DNA from: an uncultured Collinsella sp.
Lineage (GTDB): Bacteria > Actinomycetota > Coriobacteriia > Coriobacteriales > Coriobacteriaceae
DNA: 21,363 nucleotides
NCBI GenBank assembly: GCA_902490365.1
Contig: CABUDQ010000038.1
Coordinates: 1-21,363, forward strand
Direction: 5' to 3'
Shown here: piece after piece, positions 15,033-21,363 of the stretch
Numbering within the stretch: position 1 is the first letter of the stretch
Layout of the letters: each line of letters opens with the position of its first letter
Translations under genes and position numbers: made by a program
The notes under the pieces: generated by a model
What the model saw: the letters and a program-made list of their open reading frames with translations, nothing else
The model's database searches: none
What the model was told of the DNA's origin: nothing

Positions 15033-15893
15033 TTAGTTCTCCCCCTTATCCTGCTTGCCCAGATATGCCTCAATTACGGCATCGTTGTTCTGGATCTCCT
15101 CGGCCGTGCCCTTGGCGATGACCTTACCAAAGTTGAGCACGCAGATGCCCTCGCAGATGTTCATGACGAGCGACATATCATGCTCGATAAGCATAATGGC
15201 GATGCCAAAGGTGTCGCGGATCTTGACGATGTTCTCCATGAGCTCCGCGGTCTCGGACGGGTTCATGCCGGCGGCAGGCTCGTCGAGCAGCAGCAGTTTG
15301 GGGTTGGTGGCAAGCGCGCGGACGATCTCCAGACGACGCTGGGCGCCGTAAGGCAGCGAGCCGGCCTGCTCGTTTGCCAGGTGCTCCATATCAAAGATGG
15401 ACAGCAGCTCCATGGCGCGCTCGTGGGCGGCCTTCTCGTGCTTCCAGTACGTCGGCAGACGCAGCACGCCCTCAAAACCAGAGTAGCGCTCCTGGTTGTG
15501 CAGGCCGACCTTAACGTTGTCCTCCACCGTCATGGTGTTGAACAGGCGAATGTTCTGGAACGTACGGGCGATACCCATACGGTTGACCTGATAGACCGAC
15601 TTGCCCGAGGTGTCCTCGCCGTCGAGCAGGATAGTACCGTGCGTGGGCTGGTACACCTTGGTGAGCAGGTTGAAGACCGTGGTCTTACCGGCACCGTTGG
15701 GACCGATCAGACCGGCGATCTCGGTCTTACCGATGGTCAGGCTAAAGTCGTCGACTGCCTTAAGGCCGCCAAATTCAATGCCCAAGTGGATGCACTCGAG
15801 CGCCGGGCGCTGGCCCAGGTCGCGGTCGGGAACGATGGCGCCAGAAGGATACGGGACCATCTTGCCCTTGTTGAACTCAAACTTACTGGGCAT
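15033..15893 (-). CDS. livG: Branched-chain amino acid ABC transporter ATP-binding protein LivG
   Basis: This 286-residue ABC ATPase partners with LivF. Walker A GPNGAGKT is at 64-71, and the NRMGIARTFQNIRLF segment is a LivG hallmark. The signature motif has the LivG-type form LPYGAQRR instead of LSGGQ, followed by Walker B LLLLDEP and the H-loop in LIEHDM. An N-terminal extension of about 30 residues precedes the ABC core. I start at ATG 15893 because AGGAGG lies 9 bases upstream; the TTG at 15920 would place the ribosome site inside the gene. The start overlaps the livM end by 11 bases. Confidence 0.95.
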   Translation of the reverse strand: MPSKFEFNKGKMVPYPSGAIVPDRDLGQRPALECIHLGIEFGGLKAVDDFSLTIGKTEIAGLIGPNGAGKTTVFNLLTKVYQPTHGTILLDGEDTSGKSVYQVNRMGIARTFQNIRLFNTMTVEDNVKVGLHNQERYSGFEGVLRLPTYWKHEKAAHERAMELLSIFDMEHLANEQAGSLPYGAQRRLEIVRALATNPKLLLLDEPAAGMNPSETAELMENIVKIRDTFGIAIMLIEHDMSLVMNICEGICVLNFGKVIAKGTAEEIQNNDAVIEAYLGKQDKGEN

Positions 15894-16962
15894 CGGCTGC
15901 CACCTCCTTCTTGGAAGCAAAGCGGTCCTTAATGCGTGCGAAGAACGACTTGAGCTGCGGGTTGTTGGTAAAGATCATGACCAGGATCAGCACGATGGCG
16001 TAGATGAGCATGCGGTAGTCCGAGAACTGACGGAGCAGCTCGGGAAGCACCGTGAGCAACGCCGCCGCGATGACGGAGCCGCGCATATTGCCCAGACCGC
16101 CCAGGACCACGAACACCAGGATGAGGATGGACGTGTTGAAGTCGAACTTGGTAGCGGAAAGCTGCGAGAAGTTACCGCCGAAGAGGGCTCCGGCAGCGCC
16201 GGCGAGAGCGGCGGAAACCACGAAGGCGATCATGCGGTACTCGGTGACGGAGATGCCCACGGACTCGGCAGCGATCTTGTTGTCGCGCACGGCCATAATG
16301 GCACGGCCGGTACGGCTGCGAACCAGGTTGAGTACGATCACGAGCGCAACCATGACCAGGATGGCACCGGCGAGGAAGGTCGAGTACGTCGACACGCCCG
16401 AGGCGCCCTGCGCGCCCTTGATGATGGCGGTGCCGTCCTCGAGCAGGTGCAGGTCGTCGATCGTGGAGTTACCCGTGATGTTAAAGATCACGTGCAGGCC
16501 GCGGGAGTCGACGCCCACGATAAGGCAAGTAACGATCTCTTTGATGATCTCGCCAAAAGCCAGGGTCACGATGGCCAGATAGTCGCCGCTCAGGCGCAGG
16601 ACCGGGATGCCGATCAAGAAGCCCAAGATGGCAGCGGCGATAGCACCGACCACGATGCTGATGATAAGGCGCACCGGATCGGAGGGAACGGCGCTCTCGA
16701 GGGCGACCGCGGTGACGATGCCCGTGTAGGCGCCGACGCTCATAAAGCCCGCGTGGCCCAGCGACAAGTCGCCCGCGATGCCGACGACGAGGTTGAGGGA
16801 GATGGCCATGACGATATAGGCCGTGATGGGAACCAGCTGACCGGCGATCATGCGCGGAATCATGTGGTTGGACTGCATAAAGAACACGATGGCGAACGCC
16901 ACAAGGCACATGGCGTACGTAACAAAGTCGTGACGCGTCTGCTTGTCTTTAAGAAACTTCAT
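15883..16962 (-). CDS. livM: Branched-chain amino acid ABC transporter permease LivM
   Basis: This 359-residue membrane permease has about 8-10 hydrophobic segments and the LivM/LivH-type conserved stretches LNLVVGIAGDLSLGHAGFMSVGAY, RLSGDYLAIVTLAFGEI and the cytoplasmic EAA-like loop with GRAIMAVRDNKIAAESVGI. It forms the translocation pore with LivH. A charged C-terminal tail ends in EVAADAQ. The ATG at 16962 is preferred (AGGTGA about 6 bases upstream); a GTG at 16971 directly after the livH stop is the alternative and would add three residues. Its end overlaps livG. Confidence 0.94.
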   Translation of the reverse strand: MKFLKDKQTRHDFVTYAMCLVAFAIVFFMQSNHMIPRMIAGQLVPITAYIVMAISLNLVVGIAGDLSLGHAGFMSVGAYTGIVTAVALESAVPSDPVRLIISIVVGAIAAAILGFLIGIPVLRLSGDYLAIVTLAFGEIIKEIVTCLIVGVDSRGLHVIFNITGNSTIDDLHLLEDGTAIIKGAQGASGVSTYSTFLAGAILVMVALVIVLNLVRSRTGRAIMAVRDNKIAAESVGISVTEYRMIAFVVSAALAGAAGALFGGNFSQLSATKFDFNTSILILVFVVLGGLGNMRGSVIAAALLTVLPELLRQFSDYRMLIYAIVLILVMIFTNNPQLKSFFARIKDRFASKKEVAADAQ

Positions 16963-16971
16963 AACGCTCAC

Positions 16972-17853
16972 CTACACCTTCTCGGGGACGTACTTGCCCA
17001 AGAGGCCGGCAGGCTTGACGAGCAGGACGATGATCAAAACACCAAAGACGATGGAGTTGGCAAGGCTCGTGGAAATGTAGGCCTGCGCCATCGCCTCGAT
17101 GATGCCGATGAGAATGCCACCGACAAAGGCACCGGGGATGGAGCCGATGCCGCCGAAAACGGCAGCGTCGAAGGCCTTGATGCCAGGCATGGCGCCCGTG
17201 GTGGGCTGCAGGACCGGCGAGTAGGAGCACAGGAGCACACCGGCGATGGCAGCAAGGGCGGAGCCGATAGCAAACGTCATCGAGATGGTGCGGTTGACGT
17301 TGATGCCCATGAGCTGAGCGGCGGCTTTGTCCTCGGACACGGCACGCATTGCCTTGCCCATCTTGGTCTTACCTGTAAAGAACATCAGGCCGGCCATGAT
17401 AACCAGGCAGGCGACGATGGTGACGAGCGATACGGCGCTCACGTTAAACTTGGCCAAGAACTCCGGCACCGGGAAGGTGACGAGCGAAGTGAAGTTCTTG
17501 GGCGTGGCGCCCCACAGAAGCTGCGCGGCATTCTGCAGGAAGTAGGACACGCCGATGGCCGTGATCAAAACGGCCAGCGGGCCTGCTTGGCGCAGCGGCT
17601 TATAGGCCAGACCCTCAATGAGAACACCGAGAACCGTGCAGACAACGCAAGAGAGAATTACAGATGCCCAGCCCGGGAGGCCGAGATACGACGTGGCACA
17701 GAACGAGACATAGGCACCGACCATGATGACGTCGCCGTGAGCGAAGTTGAGCATCTTGGCGATACCGTAGACCATGGTGTAGCCCAACGCGATGATGGCG
17801 TAGACGCTGCCCATGGACAGGCCGTTGACCAGGTATTGGATAAAGACCGTCAT
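16972..17853 (-). CDS. livH: Branched-chain amino acid ABC transporter permease LivH
   Basis: This 293-residue permease has the LivH pattern: MTVFIQYLVNGLSMGSVYA, LGYTMVYGIAKMLNFAHGDVIMVGAY, the loop KMGKAMRAVSEDKAAAQLMGI, and a late GIIEAMAQ. It has about eight membrane segments. The ATG at 17853 has GGGGG 9 bases upstream, whereas the ATG at 17862 touches the ribosome site and the longer frame to 17946 runs through the intergenic hairpins, so both are rejected. It is separated from livK by 139 bases of repeats and hairpin and is followed immediately by livM. Confidence 0.94.
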   Translation of the reverse strand: MTVFIQYLVNGLSMGSVYAIIALGYTMVYGIAKMLNFAHGDVIMVGAYVSFCATSYLGLPGWASVILSCVVCTVLGVLIEGLAYKPLRQAGPLAVLITAIGVSYFLQNAAQLLWGATPKNFTSLVTFPVPEFLAKFNVSAVSLVTIVACLVIMAGLMFFTGKTKMGKAMRAVSEDKAAAQLMGINVNRTISMTFAIGSALAAIAGVLLCSYSPVLQPTTGAMPGIKAFDAAVFGGIGSIPGAFVGGILIGIIEAMAQAYISTSLANSIVFGVLIIVLLVKPAGLLGKYVPEKV

Positions 17854-17898
17854 GTTCCACATCCCCCTTTCGAATAGGTTTCCAGTTAATGTATGAAA

Positions 17899-17920
17899 CA
17901 GGGACGTTACACTGTCCCTA
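17899..17920. repeat. GTCCC-type small hairpin between livK and livH
   Basis: AGGGAC (17900-17905) pairs with GTCCCT (17914-17919). The minus-strand reading AGGGACAGTGTAACGTCCCT shares the ACGTCCC motif with the repeats near 12423-12430 and 12466-12473, and ACAGTGTA with the arm of the long hairpin at 1983-1990. It may be one member of a dispersed palindrome family in this genome. Confidence 0.5.
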
Positions 17921-17932
17921 GATACCAAGCAA

Positions 17933-17958
17933 GCAGGGAAGGCCAAAACCTCCCCTGC
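17933..17958 (-). terminator. Hairpin (attenuator-like) downstream of livK
   Basis: GCAGGGAAGG (17933-17942) pairs with CCTCCCCTGC (17949-17958) with one wobble and a 6-base loop. On the minus strand it lies about 35 bases after the livK stop and is followed by TTGCTTGGT, a weak T-rich tail. A leaky terminator here would give more binding protein than membrane components, a common arrangement in binding-protein operons. Confidence 0.5.
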
Positions 17959-17992
17959 CTGGGATCAAAACCGCTCTATGTAAGGCGGCTTA

Positions 17993-19180
17993 TTAGGCCT
18001 GTACGTACTTGCCGTCGGTGATGACGTACGCCGTGGGCTCCTTCTGGACCTGGCCCTTATCGTTCCAGGTAAGCTTGCCGGTCAGACCGTCAACGGTAAT
18101 CTTGAGCATAGCCTTGGACAGTTTATCAGCGACCTCGGTCGGGTCGGCGTCGACACCAAGACCGGCCTCTTTGAGGGCCTCGGCCACCGCGTGCACGCCG
18201 TCGTAGGCGTCGGCGGCAAACTGGTCGGGAGTATCGCCGTACTTATCCTTGTAAGCGTTGACGAAGTCGGCGTTCTTCTCGTCGTCGGCGGAGAACGGGG
18301 TCATGAGCAGCAGACCCTCGGCAAGAGAGGTGTCGAAGCCCTCAACGCCCAGGATGCCGTCCATGCCGTCGCAGCCCATCATCTTGACGTCGTAGCCCAT
18401 GTCCTTGGCGTTCTTGAGCAGGACGGACGCCGGCGTGTAGTAGATCGGCGCAAAGATCATGGTGGCACCGGCCTGCTTGGCCTTGGTCAGCTGGTTGGTA
18501 AAGCTCGTGGCGGAGTCGTCCTTAAAGGTCTCCTCGTCAACAACCTCGAGCTTGGACTCAGCGGCCTGGGCCTTAAAGGAATCCGCGATGCCCGAAGAAT
18601 AGGCGTCGCCAGAGTTATAGAACAGCACGAACTTCTCGTCCGCATACTTCTGCGCCAGGAACTTGGCAGCGTTGACACCCTGGTTGGGGTCGGTAAAGCA
18701 AACCTGGAAGACGCAATCCTTGCCGTCGGTGACGTCCTCGGAGGACGCGGACGGGGTGATCATGAACGTCTTGGGGTCGTTACCACACTCGGCGGCAACG
18801 GCAACCGACGCACCCGTGGTGGTCGGGCCGACGAGGGCCTGCATGCCCCAGTCGAGCAGAGTATTAAAGGCGTTGACGGCCTTCTCACCGTCGGCCTGAT
18901 CATCCTCGGCCTTGCTGGCAAGCGGCAGCTCCTTGGTCGAGAAATCCTTGCAGCCAAGCTCGACGCCCTGGGTAACGGACTTGCCGTAGGACGCGTTAGC
19001 GCCGGTCAGCGGGCCGATGGTGCCGATCTTAAACGAAGCGTCGCTCGAAGCGGAACCGCTGTCGCCGCCGTTGGAGGAGCAACCAGCTAGAATGGACATC
19101 GCCCCCAGACCTGCTGCGCTCGCGATAACGCTCCTGCGATTCATAACAGGGTTTAATGACTTACCGGTGAGGCTCGACAT
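17993..19180 (-). CDS. livK: Branched-chain amino acid ABC transporter substrate-binding lipoprotein
   Basis: This 395-residue type I periplasmic-binding-fold lipoprotein would capture leucine, isoleucine or valine outside the membrane and deliver it to LivHM. The N-terminus has a charged stretch with NRRS, a hydrophobic core and the lipobox LAGC with the lipidated Cys34, then a Gly/Ser/Asp linker. The mature part shows the Leu/Ile/Val-binding pattern: IGTIGPLTGANASYG, then VGPTTTGASVAVA, ITPSASSEDVTDG and YDGVHAVAEAL. The twin arginines hint at Tat export but the motif is incomplete. The start at 19180 has AGGAGA about 6 bases upstream; 19144 is an internal alternative. It heads the liv operon, and a decayed second copy of its C-terminal part lies upstream at 19452-19582. 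Confidence 0.94.
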   Translation of the reverse strand: MSSLTGKSLNPVMNRRSVIASAAGLGAMSILAGCSSNGGDSGSASSDASFKIGTIGPLTGANASYGKSVTQGVELGCKDFSTKELPLASKAEDDQADGEKAVNAFNTLLDWGMQALVGPTTTGASVAVAAECGNDPKTFMITPSASSEDVTDGKDCVFQVCFTDPNQGVNAAKFLAQKYADEKFVLFYNSGDAYSSGIADSFKAQAAESKLEVVDEETFKDDSATSFTNQLTKAKQAGATMIFAPIYYTPASVLLKNAKDMGYDVKMMGCDGMDGILGVEGFDTSLAEGLLLMTPFSADDEKNADFVNAYKDKYGDTPDQFAADAYDGVHAVAEALKEAGLGVDADPTEVADKLSKAMLKITVDGLTGKLTWNDKGQVQKEPTAYVITDGKYVQA

Positions 19181-19201
19181 GCGGCTCTCCTCTCAAATCT
19201 C

Positions 19202-19395
19202 GTCGGGTTTTGGTTACCCGACAGGCCATCCTTCGCCGTGTTCGGCGTTCGCAAAATAGTAGACGCTTTAGTTGAGAAAAGTGGCGATTATTTCAACTTT
19301 TCTTTTGTTTTGTCCGTTTATCCATAATTATGCGTATTTCTATTGGTTTATGCAGTTTAGCCACTTTATTGTGTAAAAGTAATGTTTCCATTCCG
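19202..19395 (-). promoter_or_regulatory. AT-rich control region and leader of the liv operon
   Basis: Bases 19255-19395 are strikingly AT-rich compared with the rest of the window and probably hold the livK promoter on the minus strand. Candidate -10 boxes are CATAAT (19331-19326) and TACTAT (19263-19258), but neither has a convincing -35. An inverted repeat AAAAGT...ACTTTT lies at 19278-19302. Two hairpins sit in the leader: CGCCG-TGTT-CGGCG (19233-19246) and GTCGGGT...ACCCGAC (19202-19222), the latter just upstream of the livK ribosome site. Confidence 0.4.
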
Positions 19396-19451
19396 TTACA
19401 AGCGCCCCTGTCCTGATTAAAACAGCCTCACCGACCGCGTTTTGTACGCAC

Positions 19452-19582
19452 CTATGCGGCGATGTACTTGCCGTCCTAAATCACCGAAGTCAGCGTTCTT
19501 CTCGCCGTCGGCGGAGAACGGTGACATGAGCAGCACACCCTCGGCAAGAGAGGTGTCGAAGCCCTCGGACCGTTCATGCCGT
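19452..19582 (-). pseudogene. Decayed second copy of livK (C-terminal fragment)
   Basis: Bases 19485-19566 match livK bases 18262-18343 at 77 of 82 positions without gaps. They encode EGFDTSLAEGVLLMSPFSAD and then GEKNADF in the livK frame. The next stretch (to 19452) matches the very end of livK, reading VI-stop-DGKYIAA-stop against VITDGKYVQA. The roughly 240 bases between these two parts in livK are missing, and an in-frame TAG replaces the threonine codon. No upstream part of the gene is recognisable beyond 19582. It is therefore a pseudogene of a paralogue, not a simple recent duplication. Confidence 0.85.
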
Positions 19583-19799
19583 CTCTTGCGGTACAGGGCA
19601 AACCTTATGGTGCAAACGTTGACAGTTTGTTACGGAGTTCCGTTTGTAGCGAGCATGTTTCCAATGTTTCCGCAGCGTTTCGGGGGTGTCGTTTTGTGCG
19701 ACTCCTGTTGCCTGGCGAGCACACGCCCTCGGTTCACGCTAGAATGCACTCAACCTTTAAGCGGTTAATCCATCCATAAGATGCACGAAGGAGCTATCT

Positions 19800-21143
19800 A
19801 TGAGCGAATCCCTGCGCACCGCGAACGTCGGTCTGATCGGTCTGGGAACCGTCGGCGGCGGCGTGGCCCGTCTGATCAAGAGCCACCACGATGAGTACCT
19901 GGCAGCCTACGGCATCGACCTTAAGCTGACCCGCGCCTGCGCGCTTGCTTGGGAGCAGGCCGAGGCAGCTGGTATTGAGCGCGAGGCCTTTACGAGTGAC
20001 TGGCGTGACGTCGTCACCGACCCCGCCGTCGACATCGTCGTCGAGCTGATCGGTGGCGAGCATCCCGCAACCGAGATCTTCACCACCGCCTTTGAGCACG
20101 GCAAGCACGTCGTCTCTGCCAACAAGGCCCTGCTGGGCCGTCACGTCGAGACGCTTGCCGAGAAGGCGCGCGCGTGCGGCGTGCAGATTAAGTGCGAGGC
20201 CAGCTGCGGCGGCGGTATCCCCATCGTGAGCACGCTCGAGCACGACCTGGTGGGCAACAAGATCCTGACCATCGCCGGCATCCTCAACGGCACCACCAAC
20301 TATATCCTGTCGCGCATGGACGCCGAGGGCGCCGATTACGCTGACGTGCTCGCCGACGCCCAGGCCAAGGGCTATGCCGAGGCCGACCCGTCCGCCGACG
20401 TCGACGGCTTCGATGCCGCCAGCAAGACGGCCATCCTCGCCTCCATCGGCTTTGGCACCCGCGTTACCACCGATGATGTGTACCAGCAGGGTATCCGCAC
20501 CATCGGTGCCGAGGACATCGCCCAGGCCCGCGAGCTCGGCTACACCATTAAGCTGCTGGGCATCGCCCGCAACACCGACGCCGGCGTCGACGTCCGCGTG
20601 CATCCCACGCTGATCCCCGCCGACCACATGCTTGCCAAGGCCAACGGCGCCATGAACGCTGTCTACGTGGTAGGCGACGCCGTGGGCGAGACCATGTTCT
20701 ACGGTGCCGGCGCAGGCTCTTTCCCCACCGCGAGCGCCGTCGTGGGCGATATCCTGTCGCTCTCCGAGCAGATCAGCCGTGGCGTAGCCCCGCTGCCCGA
20801 GATTGAGCCCTATGGCCACAACCTCGCCTTTAAGCCCATGAACGAGCTCCAGACCAAGTACTACGTGCGCCTGAAGGTCGCCGACCGCGTGGGCGCCCTG
20901 TCCGAGACGGTCGACATCTTTGCCAAGCACAACATCTCGATCTCGCTCATCAATCAGGTCGAGGATGGCAAGTCGGGCGTCAGCGATGCCTGCTCGGTTA
21001 TCTTCCTGACGCACCGCGCGCTCGAGAAGGACGTCCAGGCTGCCGCCGCCGAGCTTGCCAACGTCGACTGCGTGGCCGAGGTCGCCAACGTCCTGCGTAT
21101 CGAGGACGTCGAGGCCTGGACCGAAGGCGTTATGGCCAACTAG
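19800..21143 (+). CDS. hom: Homoserine dehydrogenase
   Basis: This 447-residue enzyme reduces aspartate-4-semialdehyde to homoserine with NAD(P)H, the branch step to threonine and methionine. The N-terminal Rossmann motif is GLIGLGTVGGG (11-21). VVSANKALL follows near 103-111, and the catalytic core ILNGTTNYILSRM and GYAEADPSADVDGFDAASKTAIL is intact. A C-terminal ACT domain from about residue 355 (YYVRLKVADRVGALSETVDIF) should give feedback regulation, probably by threonine. The start at 19800 has AAGGAG 6 bases upstream. TAGAAT at 19740-19745 is a possible -10 without a clear -35. It is followed by a strong terminator, so it appears to be transcribed alone. Confidence 0.97.
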   Translation: MSESLRTANVGLIGLGTVGGGVARLIKSHHDEYLAAYGIDLKLTRACALAWEQAEAAGIEREAFTSDWRDVVTDPAVDIVVELIGGEHPATEIFTTAFEHGKHVVSANKALLGRHVETLAEKARACGVQIKCEASCGGGIPIVSTLEHDLVGNKILTIAGILNGTTNYILSRMDAEGADYADVLADAQAKGYAEADPSADVDGFDAASKTAILASIGFGTRVTTDDVYQQGIRTIGAEDIAQARELGYTIKLLGIARNTDAGVDVRVHPTLIPADHMLAKANGAMNAVYVVGDAVGETMFYGAGAGSFPTASAVVGDILSLSEQISRGVAPLPEIEPYGHNLAFKPMNELQTKYYVRLKVADRVGALSETVDIFAKHNISISLINQVEDGKSGVSDACSVIFLTHRALEKDVQAAAAELANVDCVAEVANVLRIEDVEAWTEGVMAN

Positions 21144-21175
21144 CCCAACGCTCGCCTAGCAATACGCGCCTTGAG

Positions 21176-21209
21176 GGCTCCCGTCCGATGTGGGACGGGA
21201 GCCCTTTTG
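21176..21209 (+). terminator. Rho-independent terminator of hom
   Basis: GGGCTCCCGTCC (21176-21187) pairs perfectly with GGACGGGAGCCC (21194-21205) around a 6-base loop and is followed by TTTTGTCTCC. The strong 12-bp stem lies 33 bases after the hom stop. Confidence 0.92.
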
Positions 21210-21357
21210 TCTCCTGCCCCAAGCACAACGGCAGAGCATATTTGCGCGAGCCGCTCATCGGTAACGCGGGCTACCGTTCACCGATATGCAAACGCGACCG
21301 ATTCCGGCTACCGCTACGCTGTGCTGCGAATGTCCGCCCGCGATGAGAGGAAGCACC

Positions 21358-21363
21358 ATGTTG
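21358..21363 (+). CDS. Possible start of the next gene, cut by the window end
   Basis: An ATG at 21358 follows GAGGAAG with 4-base spacing; only two codons are visible, so no product can be named. The preceding 21210-21357 stretch has no gene, but carries imperfect dyads around ATCGGT (21257-21262) and ACCGAT (21280-21285) that might belong to its control region. Confidence 0.25.

Noticed and set aside
14031..15932. 633-codon open frame on the plus strand
   Set aside because: Only its first 80 codons carry a real signal (the IS110 fragment); the rest is antisense to livF and livG.
15601..17877. 758-codon open frame on the plus strand across livG, livM and livH
   Set aside because: It lies antisense to three well-supported genes, has low-complexity His/Asp/Gly/Arg-rich sequence, and reflects GC-rich codon structure.
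19619..19648. TTGACA upstream of hom as its -35 box
   Set aside because: No acceptable -10 box lies at 16-19 bases; TTTGTA at 18 bases is a poor match. TAGAAT at 19740 is a better -10 but lacks a -35.
19583..19799. T-box or amino-acid riboswitch in front of hom
   Set aside because: I found no T-box core, specifier stem or terminator/antiterminator pair; only the livK relic and ordinary sequence are seen.
19794..21014. 406-codon open frame on the minus strand
   Set aside because: It is an antisense shadow of hom, with repetitive Gly/Asp/Val composition and no recognisable family.

Overview
The window looks like chromosomal DNA of a GC-rich anaerobic Gram-positive actinobacterium, most probably a gut Coriobacteriia member such as Collinsella. 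This is inferred from protein character (Rel, RecJ, class II aldolase, Liv transporter), strong AGGAGG-type ribosome sites and GTCCC-rich intergenic palindromes. No rRNA, CRISPR array, intact insertion sequence or obvious phage gene is present. Most of the window is core metabolism and stress physiology, with small scars of mobile DNA.

Layout: (1) 1-303: tRNA-Leu(CAA) on the minus strand with its terminator, plus a second copy of the tRNA 3' end 184 bp further on, like an attachment-site duplication. (2) 343-1776: a transglutaminase-like protein with its own promoter. (3) 1915-2006: a 92-nt imperfect hairpin. (4) 2027-2893: class II fructose-bisphosphate aldolase. (5) 3088-9523, minus: an MBL-fold hydrolase, preceded by a hairpin terminator that closes a recJ-rel operon. 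The RecJ protein is a fusion of a DHH exonuclease with a RecQ-like SF2 helicase; rel is a bifunctional (p)ppGpp synthetase/hydrolase. (6) 9799-10797, plus: a BASS-type transporter. (7) 10828-12306, minus: a translationally coupled cutC and a GalT-like DUF4931 gene. (8) 12308-12524: GTCCC-type palindromic repeats. (9) 12591-13808, plus: a PadR regulator, a DUF1700 membrane protein and a shortened third gene, behind a near-consensus promoter that overlaps dyads.

(10) 13809-14290: a junkyard holding degraded ParB-like and IS110-family transposase fragments; this probably truncated the PadR operon. (11) 14319-19180, minus: a full branched-chain amino acid ABC transporter in the order livK-livH-livM-livG-livF, with tight start/stop overlaps from H to F and a hairpin between K and H. 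(12) 19181-19799: an AT-rich livK control region and a decayed second livK copy. (13) 19800-21143, plus: homoserine dehydrogenase with a strong terminator. The next gene may begin in the last six bases.

The clearest oddities are the RecJ-helicase fusion next to rel, the livK pseudogene, the tRNA 3'-end duplication, the mobile-element scar beside the PadR operon, and the cutC/GalT-like pair. I saw no complete, clearly new multi-gene system.
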